Origin: Opitutus sp. GAS368
GTDB lineage: Bacteria > Verrucomicrobiota > Verrucomicrobiia > Opitutales > Opitutaceae
Reading direction: 5' to 3'
DNA length: 64,000 bases
Assembly (NCBI GenBank): GCA_945906965.1
Contig: CAMDRP010000004.1
Span: forward strand, 1 to 64,000
The notes beneath the pieces were generated by a model. It saw nothing but the letters and a program-made list of their open reading frames with translations. It did not search any database and was not told the origin of the DNA. The position numbers and the translations under genes were made by a program. Below are positions 8,558 to 17,161 of this stretch, one piece after another. Position 1 is the first letter of the stretch. Each line of letters begins with the position of its first letter.

Positions 8558-10002
8558 ACCCTCTCAGCGAAGCGCATCTCCAACTCACCCGCCGCCAATT
8601 TTTCGGCCGCAGCGCCACCGGCGTCGGTGCCGCTGCGCTCACGTCGTTGCTCAACTCCGACGCCCTTGCCGCGCTCACCGCCTCCGGCAACGGCCTCCCG
8701 CATTTCGCGCCCAAGGCCAAACGCGTGATTCTGCTCTGGCAGGGCGGCGGCCCATCCCAGGTCGATCTCTTCGACTATAAACCCGGCCTCGAAAAACTCC
8801 GCCTCCAGGAACTCCCCGAGTCCGTCCGCAGCGGCAATCGTCTCTCGACGATGACCGCCTCGCAGAAAAAATTCCCCATTCTGCCGGCGCTGAAACCGTT
8901 CAAGCAATACGGCCGCTCGGGTCGTTGGCTAAGCGAGTTACTCCCACACATCGGCGGCTTGTCCGACGAGATGTGTCTTATTCGCTCGATGCGCACCGAG
9001 GCCGTCAACCACTCGCCCGGCGTCACGTTTTGCCTCACTGGCTCCCAGATTCCCGGCCGCCCGAGCATGGGCTCATGGCTCACCTACGGCCTCGGCTCGC
9101 TCGCGGCCGATTTGCCATCGTTCGTCGTCATGACTTCCTCCGACCGCGAAAAAACCTGCGGCCAACTCTTCTACGAACATTACTGGGGCAGCGGCTTTAT
9201 CCCTTCTAAATTCCAAGGCGTGCGCCTCCGCAGCGAGGGCGAACCCGTCCTCTACCTCAACGACGCCCCCGGCCTCGACCGCACCCAGAAACGCGCCCTG
9301 CTCGACGACATCGCGAGCCTCAATCACCACCAACTCGATCTCCACGGCGACCCCGAGACCGACACCCGCATCGCCCAATACGAGATGGCGTTTAAGATGC
9401 AGGCGAGCGTCCCCGGACTCCTCGAGCTCGATAAAGAATCTCCCGCGACCCTCGCCAGCTACGGCCCCGACGTGAACCGCCCCGGCAGCTACGCGCGCAA
9501 TTGTCTGCTCGCCCGTCGCCTCGCCGAACGCGGGGTACGTTTCATCCAGCTCATGCACGGCGGCTGGGATCAACACCGCAATCTGTCCACGCAACTCGAG
9601 ATCCAGTGCCGCGACACCGATCAACCCACCGCGGCTCTCATCCACGACCTCAAACAGCGCGGCCTGCTCGAAGACACGCTCGTGATTTTCGCCGGTGAAT
9701 TCGGCCGCACGGTTTTCGTGCAAGGCGACATCACCAAACGCGACGGCCACGGCCGCGACCACCTCGGCTCCGCGTACAGCACGTGGATGGTTGGCGCCGG
9801 CGTGAAACCCGGCATCGCCTATGGCGAGACCGACGACTTCAGTTACAACGTCGTCAAAGACCCCGTTCACGTCCACGACTGGCAAGCGACGATCCTCCAC
9901 CTCCTCGGTATCGACCACCAACGCCTCACCTACCGCTACCAAGGCCGCCAATTCCGCCTCAGTGATGTGCACGGCGAAGTCCTCCGCGGCCTGCTCGCCT
10001 AA
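8554..10002 (+). CDS. DUF1501 family protein (second copy)
   Basis: A 482-residue paralogue of the 4493 product, beginning in the overlap with the preceding cytochrome gene. The N-terminus carries a twin-arginine-type signal (LTRRQFFGRSATGVGAAAL, residues 11-29). The DUF1501 core keeps GGGPSQVDLFDYKPG, TEAVNHSPG, LAERGVRFIQ, GGWDQH and FAGEFGRT, so the probable metal-binding histidines and aspartates are present in both copies. The two copies differ mainly at the N-terminus: the first has about 35 extra residues before the arginine motif. Confidence 0.9.
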   Translation: MNPLSEAHLQLTRRQFFGRSATGVGAAALTSLLNSDALAALTASGNGLPHFAPKAKRVILLWQGGGPSQVDLFDYKPGLEKLRLQELPESVRSGNRLSTMTASQKKFPILPALKPFKQYGRSGRWLSELLPHIGGLSDEMCLIRSMRTEAVNHSPGVTFCLTGSQIPGRPSMGSWLTYGLGSLAADLPSFVVMTSSDREKTCGQLFYEHYWGSGFIPSKFQGVRLRSEGEPVLYLNDAPGLDRTQKRALLDDIASLNHHQLDLHGDPETDTRIAQYEMAFKMQASVPGLLELDKESPATLASYGPDVNRPGSYARNCLLARRLAERGVRFIQLMHGGWDQHRNLSTQLEIQCRDTDQPTAALIHDLKQRGLLEDTLVIFAGEFGRTVFVQGDITKRDGHGRDHLGSAYSTWMVGAGVKPGIAYGETDDFSYNVVKDPVHVHDWQATILHLLGIDHQRLTYRYQGRQFRLSDVHGEVLRGLLA

Positions 10003-10047
10003 AGCCTTTTTTTTCTCCTTAATCCCAACTCGAACCCCTCCTCCCCT

Positions 10048-11100
10048 ATGCAAACTCGTCGTTCCTTCCTCACTCAAGTCGCCGCCACCGCGGCCGTCAG
10101 CGCGATCTCCGCGCCGTTCATCCGTGCCGCCGACAAAGCTGGCTCCGGTCAACTCATCACCGGCACCGGCGCCCACCGCTACGAGATGATCCACGATTGG
10201 CTCACCGCGCCCGAAGGCCTCGTCTGGGGCGACACCCAAGGCCTCGCCCAAGATAGCCAGGGCCTTATCTACGTCGCCCACACCGTCAACAACACCTCGA
10301 TGCGCCCCGAGGCCATCGTTGTTTACGACGCGAAAGGTAAATTCGTCCGCGCCTTCGGCGACGACATGCGCGGTGGCGCCCACGGCCTCGGCGTCCGCAA
10401 GGAAGGCAACCGCGAGTTTCTCTACCACTGCGACACCACGCGCTGCAAAGTCATCAAGACCACCCTAACCGGCGAAGTCGTCTGGTCCAAAGGCTACCCA
10501 CGCGAAGACGCTGCCTACGGCGCCGCGCCCATCAAATTCATCCCAACCAACATCGCCTTCGCACCCAACGGCGATTTCTACATCGGCGACGGCTACGGCT
10601 CCTACCGCATGCTTCGCTACTCCATCGACGGTAAATTCCTCGGCGAGATTTCCTCGCCCGGCAAAGGCGACAACGAAATCAGTAACCCCCACGGCCAATA
10701 CGTCGACACCCGCGGCAAGGACCCCGTCCTCGTCATCGCCGACCGCGGCAACCGCCGCATCCAGACCTACACGCTCGACGGCAAACACCTCCGCACGATC
10801 AAAGACGACACCAAGCTCCGCCAACCCTGCCATTTCGACGTGCGCGGCGACCTGATGCTCTGCCCCGACCTCGACAGCCAGGTCTGCCTTATCGACAAAG
10901 ACTATAACGTCATCGCCCAACTCGGCGACGGCATCGCGCACAACGGCAAGACCGGCTCCCGCCGCTCGCAATCACGCGCCGAGTACACGCCCGGAGAATT
11001 CATCACGCCACACGGCGCAATCTTCCTCAACAACGGCGATATCCTCGTCGCCGAATGGCTGCCCATCGGACGCCTCACGCTCCTGCGTAAACTCGCCTAA
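10048..11100 (+). CDS. Exported NHL-repeat (six-bladed beta-propeller) protein
   Basis: A 350-residue protein with a twin-arginine signal (TRRSFLTQVAATAAVSA) and a beta-propeller built of NHL-type blades, seen as repeated GxxxxP-G-x-x-Y/I-x-x-x-D-x-x-N-x-R-I/L units such as APNGDFYIGDGYG and DPVLVIADRGNRRIQTY. Comparable proteins are annotated as peptidylglycine alpha-amidating lyase-like or as generic NHL proteins. It follows the DUF1501 gene by 45 bp with no terminator between, and precedes a strong terminator, so it probably closes the cytochrome operon. The enzymatic role is unknown. Confidence 0.8.
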   Translation: MQTRRSFLTQVAATAAVSAISAPFIRAADKAGSGQLITGTGAHRYEMIHDWLTAPEGLVWGDTQGLAQDSQGLIYVAHTVNNTSMRPEAIVVYDAKGKFVRAFGDDMRGGAHGLGVRKEGNREFLYHCDTTRCKVIKTTLTGEVVWSKGYPREDAAYGAAPIKFIPTNIAFAPNGDFYIGDGYGSYRMLRYSIDGKFLGEISSPGKGDNEISNPHGQYVDTRGKDPVLVIADRGNRRIQTYTLDGKHLRTIKDDTKLRQPCHFDVRGDLMLCPDLDSQVCLIDKDYNVIAQLGDGIAHNGKTGSRRSQSRAEYTPGEFITPHGAIFLNNGDILVAEWLPIGRLTLLRKLA

Positions 11101-11154
11101 GGATTCACCTGTAGGCAGGGTGACCCCACCCCGCTTCGCTCCGCTCCACGCGTA

Positions 11155-11183
11155 GGGCAGGTCTCGAGACCTGCCCTTTTTTT
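11155..11183 (+). terminator. Rho-independent terminator with a fully palindromic stem
   Basis: A perfect 22-bp palindrome (11155-11176, arms GGGCAGGTCTC / GAGACCTGCCC) is followed by seven T (11177-11183). It lies 54 bp after the NHL gene stop and 13 bp before the next ATG. The GC-rich 50 bases before it also look non-coding. Confidence 0.85.
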
Positions 11184-11196
11184 CCGCTCCCTCTAA

Positions 11197-12672
11197 ATGT
11201 CCGTTCCCGCCACCAAATCCAAGCTCTTGCCCCGCCTCACCGTCGCCGCCGCGCTCAGCGCCGCCACGGTCACCGCCGCCTTTGCGTTTGCGCCCGACGG
11301 CATCGCCCACGGTGGCGGGCTGCGCTTACTCGGACGGCTGCATCCGCTACTCGTTCATTTTCCCATCGCGCTCCTGCTGCTCGTTCCGCTTTTAGAAATT
11401 CTCGGCCGTCGCCGCGCCGCGCTCCGCGAATCCGCCGGTACGGTTCTCACGCTTAGTTTAATTGGCGCCGTGCTCTCCGTCTTCGCCGGCCTCGCCCTCA
11501 TGCGCGCCGATGGCCACGAAGGCGCCACCTTGGAAAATCACCTCTGGGGTGGCGTCGCCGTTGCCGTGGCCACCGCGCTGGCTTGGCTCACACGCGGTCG
11601 CTCGCGCATCCTCTATGTTCTCTCGCTCGCCGCGAGTCTCAGTGCGCTCGCATGGGCCGCCCACCAAGGCGGCTCGCTCACCCACGGTGAAGATTATCTG
11701 ACCGAGCCCCTCCCGCCGGCGGTTAAAAAAATCCTGCACATCCGCGAAAAACCCGCGGCTGAAACCTACGCCACCGACACCGTCTTTGGCGGCGCCGTCC
11801 GACCCATCCTCGAGAAACACTGCTTCTCCTGCCACGCCGCGGATAAAGAAAAAGGCGATTACCGCATGGACACCTTTGCCGCGCTACTCGCCGGCGGAAA
11901 ATCTGGCAAACCCGCCATCACGCCCGGCGACACCGCCAAGAGCGAACTCCTTCAACGCATGCTCCTCGATCTCACCGATGAGAAAGTCATGCCGCCGAAG
12001 AAAAAAGCCCGGCCCACCGCCGCCGAGATCGCCCTGATTCGTTGGTGGATCAAGCAAGGGGCGTCGCGCGATACGCTCATCACCTCCGTCAAAGAAGCAC
12101 CGCTCGAAATCACCGCGCTCCTCGCTGGCCCCAGGCTATCCGTCACCGCACCCGCCGCGCCCACGTATCAACCCCGCGTCGGTGATTACAGCGCACTCCG
12201 CAGCCAGATCATCGCCCTAGAGAAAAAGCTTCACGTTAAAATCACACCCGTCTCCGCCCGCACCGGTGACGGCCTCGCGCTTCAGACTCGCGGCGCCGAA
12301 AAAACCTTCGGCGATACCGAACTCGCCGCCCTAGCCCCTCTCGCCGCGTTCATGGTCGAAGCCGAACTTGGCGGCACGCGCCTGACCGACGCCAGCCTCG
12401 CCACGTTGAAAACCTTCGTCGCCCTCGAGCGACTCAACCTCGAGCGCACCGCCCTCACCGGCGCCACGCTCGGTGAAGTCCGCGCCTTTAAAAAACTCAG
12501 CTACCTCAACCTCTGTTCGACCGCCGTTACCGACGACACGCTCACCGCACTCACCGGCGCTCCCGCGCTTCGCCAACTCTATCTCTTCGGCAGTAAAGCC
12601 ACCCCGGCCGGACTCACGCGCCTCCGCGCTGCCCTACCGAAGACTGATATCGGCGAACTGACCGCGCCTTAA
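11197..12672 (+). CDS. DUF2231 membrane domain - PSCyt1 cytochrome - leucine-rich repeat fusion
   Basis: A 491-residue protein with an N-terminal hydrophobic signal, then a DUF2231-type membrane region with about four helices (roughly residues 45-155, starting LHPLLVHFPIALLLLVPLLE), a PSCyt1-like heme region with C209-FS-C212-H213 and the family's PPKKKARPTAAEIALIRWWI ending, then leucine-rich repeats (about 370-485; LERLNLERTALTGATL, LSYLNLCSTAVTDDTL). It follows the terminator closely and so is probably expressed separately from the DUF1501 pairs. The order suggests a membrane-anchored cytochrome with an exposed protein-binding domain; function inferred only from domains. Confidence 0.85.
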   Translation: MSVPATKSKLLPRLTVAAALSAATVTAAFAFAPDGIAHGGGLRLLGRLHPLLVHFPIALLLLVPLLEILGRRRAALRESAGTVLTLSLIGAVLSVFAGLALMRADGHEGATLENHLWGGVAVAVATALAWLTRGRSRILYVLSLAASLSALAWAAHQGGSLTHGEDYLTEPLPPAVKKILHIREKPAAETYATDTVFGGAVRPILEKHCFSCHAADKEKGDYRMDTFAALLAGGKSGKPAITPGDTAKSELLQRMLLDLTDEKVMPPKKKARPTAAEIALIRWWIKQGASRDTLITSVKEAPLEITALLAGPRLSVTAPAAPTYQPRVGDYSALRSQIIALEKKLHVKITPVSARTGDGLALQTRGAEKTFGDTELAALAPLAAFMVEAELGGTRLTDASLATLKTFVALERLNLERTALTGATLGEVRAFKKLSYLNLCSTAVTDDTLTALTGAPALRQLYLFGSKATPAGLTRLRAALPKTDIGELTAP

Positions 12673-12711
12673 TTAAGTCTGCAAAAGAACGGACTCATCC
12701 CATCACGTCCG

Positions 12712-13200
12712 CTACGGATTCACCGCGATCAGCTCGACTTCAAAAATCAGACCCGCTCCGGCCGGCACCCCGCCGCCGCCCATCGTGCCGTAGCCAAGAG
12801 AGGGCGGGATAAAAAATTCTGCTTTCCCGCCCGGCTTCATCGCCTCCATGCCCTCGGCCCAACCGGCGATGAGCGTCTTCACCACCAAATCCGTCGGCGC
12901 GCCGCGCTTACGCGAGTCGTCGATTACTTGTCCGTCCTTCAGCGCACAGGCGTAATGCACGCGCACACGATCCGCGCGCGTCGGCGCCACGCCCGTACCG
13001 GGCGCGAGCAGACGAATCCCTAGGCCGCTCGGTTGCCACGCGACGCCTGGCACGGTGGAGCGCGGGCCGTAAAGCCAATCGCGCATGATCGTGGCGTCGT
13101 CGCGTTTGACGCGCTTGGCCTCGGGTTGCGCCGGGACGCAACCAGCGAGCACGACGATCACGCCAAGGCCGGCAAAAATAAATAAAACGCGGAGCATCAT
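12712..13200 (-). CDS. FKBP-type peptidyl-prolyl isomerase lipoprotein
   Basis: Reading from ATG 13200-13198 gives a 162-residue lipoprotein: signal MMLRVLFIFAGLGVIVVLAGC with lipobox LAGC and lipidated C21. The C-terminal FKBP domain (about 70-160) has VRVHYACAL, the IAGWAEGM tryptophan, IPPSLGYG and the closing PAGAGLIFEVEL, all typical of active FKBPs. I chose this start because it overlaps the rarA stop (ATGA) and puts the signal peptide at the N-terminus; a longer upstream reading would bury it. It probably helps fold exported proteins in the periplasm. Confidence 0.9.
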   Translation of the reverse strand: MMLRVLFIFAGLGVIVVLAGCVPAQPEAKRVKRDDATIMRDWLYGPRSTVPGVAWQPSGLGIRLLAPGTGVAPTRADRVRVHYACALKDGQVIDDSRKRGAPTDLVVKTLIAGWAEGMEAMKPGGKAEFFIPPSLGYGTMGGGGVPAGAGLIFEVELIAVNP

Positions 13201-14546
13201 GGCGCGCGCTGGATTTTCAATTCCTGCCAACGCGCGAGGCGGTCGGCGATTTTCGCTTCCCAACCGGCGGTCTTCGGCGTGTAGAGCGCGAGCGATTTTT
13301 CCAGGTAATTTTGACCGGAAATATTTTCCGGAAAATCGTGGGAATAGAGGTAGCCTTTGCCGTGGGCGTTTTGCTTGCTGGCGGCGCCGCTCTTATCGCG
13401 AAGCGGGAGCGGGATAGGTTGCACGGGCGCGGTTTTTAATGCCGCGTGCGCCGCGGACAACGCCAGTGTAGCAGAATTACTCTTCGGCGCGGTGGCGATA
13501 TAGAGCGTGGCGTGCGCGAGCGTGAGTTCGGCCTCGGGCAAACCGATAAAATCGCACGCATGATGCGCCGCCACGGTGAGCGGGAGGGCTTGCGGGTCGG
13601 CGAGGCCCACATCCTCGCTAGCGAGAATCACGAGGCGACGCGCGATGAAGCGCGGGTCTTCGCCGCCGGCTAGCATCTTGGCCAACCAATACATCGCGGC
13701 GTCGGGATCACTGCCACGACAACTTTTGATGTACGCGGAAATCGTGTCGTAGTGTTCATCTTCGTCGGCATCGTACCGGATGCGGCGCTCGCGCGCAAAA
13801 ACTTCAAGATCGGCCGCGGTGAGCGGCTGGCGCTCGGGCAAACTGAGCACGAGTACCTCAAGAGCGTTGAGCGCGCGGCGGAGGTCGCCATCGCAAAGCA
13901 CGGCGAGATCAGCGAGGAGCTTCGCCTCGGCGGTGACGCCGCGTGCGCCCAGACCGCGCTCCCCATCCGCGAGCGCGGCGGCGAGCACGCCCGCGATGGC
14001 GGCTGGAGCGAGAGGCTCGAGACGAAAAAGATGACTGCGCGAAAGGAGCGGCGCGTTGACGTAAAATCCGGGGTTGTGCGTCGTCGCGCCGATGAGACGC
14101 ACGGTGCCTTCTTCGACGTCGGGCAAGAGCAGGTCCTGTTGCGACTTGTTGAAACGGTGAAGCTCGTCGATGAACAAAATCGTGGCGGCCTCGGGGCGAC
14201 GACGGGCGGCGGCGAGGATTTCGCGCAACTCGGCGACGTTGGACATCACGGCGTTGATGCGCACGAAGCGACTGCCCGTCTCGTGCGCGATGGCCTCGGC
14301 GATGCTGGTCTTACCGCAACCGGGCGGACCGTAAAACAGGAGCGAGCCGAAGCGATTTTGCGCGACGAGCCGCGGGAGCAGACTGTCGGGCTTAAGGATG
14401 TGTTCCTGCCCGACGACTTCGGCGAGACGGCGGGGGCGCATGCGCGCGGCGAGCGGTTGGTGAGCGCCCGCGCGTTTATCGGCCTGGGCGGGCGCAGCGG
14501 GCGCGAGCTCTTCGGCAAAAAAATCAGGTTGGTCAGCGGCGGACAT
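13197..14546 (-). CDS. rarA: Replication-associated recombination protein A (RarA/MgsA)
   Basis: A 449-residue AAA+ ATPase of the clamp-loader-like RarA family, which acts at stalled replication forks. Walker A is GPPGCGKT (73-80), Walker B is FIDELH (125-130), and the sensor region reads GATTHNPGF. The C-terminal RarA tetramerisation part includes ALLSAHHACDFIGLPEAEL-like sequence and ends with the family KGYLYSHDFPE motif. It is the first gene of a two-gene unit with the FKBP lipoprotein, whose ATG overlaps its stop. Length is as expected for the family. Confidence 0.95.
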   Translation of the reverse strand: MSAADQPDFFAEELAPAAPAQADKRAGAHQPLAARMRPRRLAEVVGQEHILKPDSLLPRLVAQNRFGSLLFYGPPGCGKTSIAEAIAHETGSRFVRINAVMSNVAELREILAAARRRPEAATILFIDELHRFNKSQQDLLLPDVEEGTVRLIGATTHNPGFYVNAPLLSRSHLFRLEPLAPAAIAGVLAAALADGERGLGARGVTAEAKLLADLAVLCDGDLRRALNALEVLVLSLPERQPLTAADLEVFARERRIRYDADEDEHYDTISAYIKSCRGSDPDAAMYWLAKMLAGGEDPRFIARRLVILASEDVGLADPQALPLTVAAHHACDFIGLPEAELTLAHATLYIATAPKSNSATLALSAAHAALKTAPVQPIPLPLRDKSGAASKQNAHGKGYLYSHDFPENISGQNYLEKSLALYTPKTAGWEAKIADRLARWQELKIQRAP

Positions 14547-14786
14547 GACGTGGCGTTAATCTCCGCGAAACCGGGCGGATGAAAAGGTATTTCAGTTTGG
14601 CGCGGAACGGCGGCGATTTGCGCTTAACCAAGGCGTTGCTTAGAAGAGCGAGATAACGGCGAGCCTGCGGGTGGCGGTAGCTTTGACTGCGTTGGTTATT
14701 TTATTGCTCGTGGCTTTGGCGCTGTAGTGGCGGCGCCAATAAATTTTGCCGTGTATTCGGGCCGTTTACTCCATCATAGTTAAGAC

Positions 14787-15068
14787 ATGAAAAGTGCCTA
14801 CGAACTTGCAATGGAACGTCTCGATAAATCTTCGCCGGCGGAGCGGCCCCTTACTTCCGAAAAAAAAGCCCGTCTCGCGGATGTCGACACCCTGTTTAAG
14901 GGCAAAATCGCGGAGCGGGAAATCTTCTTGAAGCAGCAATTAAATCAGGCCTACGCCGCGCAAAATGCAGAGGACGTGGATAAAATCCAAAAACAAATCG
15001 TCAGCGAGCGCGCACGGCTTGAAGAGGAACGTGAAGCAGAAAAAGAACGCGTGCGTCGCGCGAAATAA
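14787..15068 (+). CDS. Small charged coiled-coil protein of unknown function
   Basis: A 93-residue protein with no recognised family. It begins with a polar segment (MKSAYELAMERLDKS) and continues as a predicted long helix or coiled coil rich in Lys, Glu, Arg and Ala from about residue 25 to the end (KIQKQIVSERARLEEEREAEKE). No signal peptide or membrane segment. It stands alone between two leftward gene blocks, with 240 bp of non-coding DNA upstream, so it must have its own promoter. The even codon usage and helix pattern make it a likely real gene. Confidence 0.6.
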   Translation: MKSAYELAMERLDKSSPAERPLTSEKKARLADVDTLFKGKIAEREIFLKQQLNQAYAAQNAEDVDKIQKQIVSERARLEEEREAEKERVRRAK

Positions 15069-15163
15069 GTCGGAATGAAAGGAAATCTCGGCCCGTCCCA
15101 AAGCTGGCCGAACTGCATGTTAAATTGAAGGACGCGAGAACGGCTCATCGGGATTGCCGCGAT

Positions 15164-15721
15164 CTATTTTGGCGTGGCCGCAGGGGCGGATCCGGCAGAG
15201 GTAACGGCTGGAGCTCCGGTCGGGGTAGCGACGTTGCGACGAAAAATAAAGCGATTGATACGGGCATTGGCCGCGGGATCGGCAGCGCTGAAGCGGCCTT
15301 GGTGCGTCAACGTGTCCGCCGAGACGTTGGTGCGGTAGCGTTCGACGAGCTTGGGTTTTTCGTGCTCGGTGTCGGGCTGATATTTGGAGGGACGATGATC
15401 GAAGGCGTTGCGCTCGGGCGTCTTGAATTCTGGGCGGTGTGAGTCGGGCTTGATGAGATTTTTTTCGCGCGTCTCGGAAATATCAGTCGGAGCGCGACGC
15501 TCGGCGGCCGGGGCGCTGGCTTGGGGCACCACATTGGGCGTGACGCGGCGCTCTTGTAGCGTGGCGTTGGTCTCAGGCTTTTTTTTGGACGGCGTGACGG
15601 TCGCAGCGGGCGCGAAGGGGGTGTTGCGCTCGGCGTATTCGACTTTGGCGGCGTCGGCCGCATGCGAGGATGAAAGGCGGGCCAAGGCTAAGACGAAGCA
15701 GGCTGTGTGGCTGATTTTCAT
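15164..15721 (-). CDS. Exported low-complexity protein of unknown function
   Basis: A 185-residue protein with a signal peptide (MKISHTACFVLALARLSSSHA, cleavage probably near residue 21) and then a polar, proline- and charge-rich body without obvious domain (TPSKKKPETN, RPEFKTPERNAFDHRPSKYQP). The C-terminal half has a short more hydrophobic stretch (NARINRFIFRRN). It lies 27 bp downstream of the ThyX-like gene on the same strand and may share its transcript. No function can be assigned; the secretion signal is the main support. Confidence 0.6.
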   Translation of the reverse strand: MKISHTACFVLALARLSSSHAADAAKVEYAERNTPFAPAATVTPSKKKPETNATLQERRVTPNVVPQASAPAAERRAPTDISETREKNLIKPDSHRPEFKTPERNAFDHRPSKYQPDTEHEKPKLVERYRTNVSADTLTHQGRFSAADPAANARINRFIFRRNVATPTGAPAVTSAGSAPAATPK

Positions 15722-15748
15722 CGAACAAGAGCGTGGTGAACGCGCGGG

Positions 15749-17095
15749 CTATTCCGGTTCGGCAGTGCCTTCAACCACCCAGGAGCGGGCTTCGGGGACT
15801 TGCGCGAAGAATGCGCGGAGGGCAGCGGAGAGGTGGTCGGCGTAGCGGAAGTGCGCGCCCATGCCGGTACGCAGTTCGGCTTCGTAGATGAATTTGTCGC
15901 CGTGAGTGCTGTGTTCGAAGGGCGTCTGGGCACCGAGCAACAGCGAGTAAACGTAGGTGGCCGAGCCGCGTTGCATGAGCTCGCGGGTGAGTGCGAGTTG
16001 ATCAGCGAGGAGCGTGGCGTGGGCGGCGTGGGTGATCTCCGAGGGAAGATAAAAACCAGCCTGAATCATCGGCGTGTAGCGGTGGCCGGTGCGGTGGCGG
16101 TTGAGGTCGCGGAGCTCGGCAATGGCCATGTTGTTCCAAGCGAAACTCACGCGCATGCGGCGGGTGGCGGTGCCTTGTTGGGCGTAGCGGTTGCCGCGAT
16201 GATTAAGGGCTTCGGCGACGGATTGCGTCTCGGCGAGAAACGGCGCGGTGGCGCGGTCGACGTGCACCCAGACTTCGTCGGCGAGCGGGGCGGCCGAGAG
16301 GCGGGCGAGTCCGAGCGAGAGCGACGCGGCGAGGTCTTGGCGAGATTGTTCCTCGTAGGATTTCTCGGCGAAGCTGTGGCGCGTGAGGCGCGGGGATTGT
16401 TTGACGAGTTCGGCGCGGATGAGCGCGGCAGCGGCGCGGGCTTCGGGATGCGGGAGCGAGTCGAGGTGCTTCACCGTGACCGCCCACATGCGCGAAGTCT
16501 GGACGAGGCCGAGGTTGGTACGCGTGGCGAACGGGATAAAATAACGGGCGCGATCGAGCGCGTAGTTCTTGCGGAGGCGCGTGACGACGGCGGGTTTAGC
16601 GTCGGGCGGGAGGCGCACGAGATCGGGTTGAGCGACGGCGAGCGCGTCCAGGCGAGCATACTCGGCGTGATAGACGGCGAAAGAACGGGCGACAATGTCG
16701 CGCCAACGCGGCGCGAGATCATCAGGGATGCCGAGTTCTTCCGCGGTGGGGACGTTGGCAGCGTCCATCGTGATGTAGCGCGTGGAGGATTCCTGACCGT
16801 CGGCCATTTGCGCGATTTCGAAAATTTTATACGCGAGCCACATCGAGACGCCGTCGAGGGCGATAGCGAGTCCGCCCGTGAGGCCGCCGATGGACGCGTG
16901 GCCGTAATCGACGAATTTGAGGATGCGGTCGATGGACGCCTCAGGGTTGGCGAGGTCGACCTTGGCCATGATGACGTCGAGGCCCTCGTTGCTGCGCGAG
17001 TAGCGCGCGAGAACAGAGGCAAGCAGCTCGGGCGTGACCTTGGGAAGATCGGCAGCGGTCGGAGGTGGGACGAGGGCGAGGCCGGTGACTTTCAT
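15749..17095 (-). CDS. Double-length ThyX-like (FAD-dependent thymidylate synthase family) protein
   Basis: A protein of about 448 residues, twice the size of a usual ThyX. Two ThyX-like halves can be seen: an N-terminal one with YGHASIGG and ESSTRYI, and a C-terminal one with RHRTGHRYTP, which sits where the signature RHRxxSxNExSxRY would be, followed by a Thy1-like helical tail (HRTGHRYTPMIQAGFYLP). The signature is incomplete in both halves (no SxNE), so thymidylate synthesis from dUMP with FAD is uncertain. Long ThyX proteins are known from Chlamydia, also a PVC bacterium. I preferred the ATG at 17095 (MKVTGLALV) over in-frame ATGs at 17107 and 17134. A low-complexity secreted protein gene follows. 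Confidence 0.7.
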   Translation of the reverse strand: MKVTGLALVPPPTAADLPKVTPELLASVLARYSRSNEGLDVIMAKVDLANPEASIDRILKFVDYGHASIGGLTGGLAIALDGVSMWLAYKIFEIAQMADGQESSTRYITMDAANVPTAEELGIPDDLAPRWRDIVARSFAVYHAEYARLDALAVAQPDLVRLPPDAKPAVVTRLRKNYALDRARYFIPFATRTNLGLVQTSRMWAVTVKHLDSLPHPEARAAAALIRAELVKQSPRLTRHSFAEKSYEEQSRQDLAASLSLGLARLSAAPLADEVWVHVDRATAPFLAETQSVAEALNHRGNRYAQQGTATRRMRVSFAWNNMAIAELRDLNRHRTGHRYTPMIQAGFYLPSEITHAAHATLLADQLALTRELMQRGSATYVYSLLLGAQTPFEHSTHGDKFIYEAELRTGMGAHFRYADHLSAALRAFFAQVPEARSWVVEGTAEPE

Positions 17096-17161
17096 GCGCG
17101 AACCCATAGCCGCAAACCGGGGTGAAAAGAGCAAGCCGCAGAAATCAGCTGGGTTCAGTTT

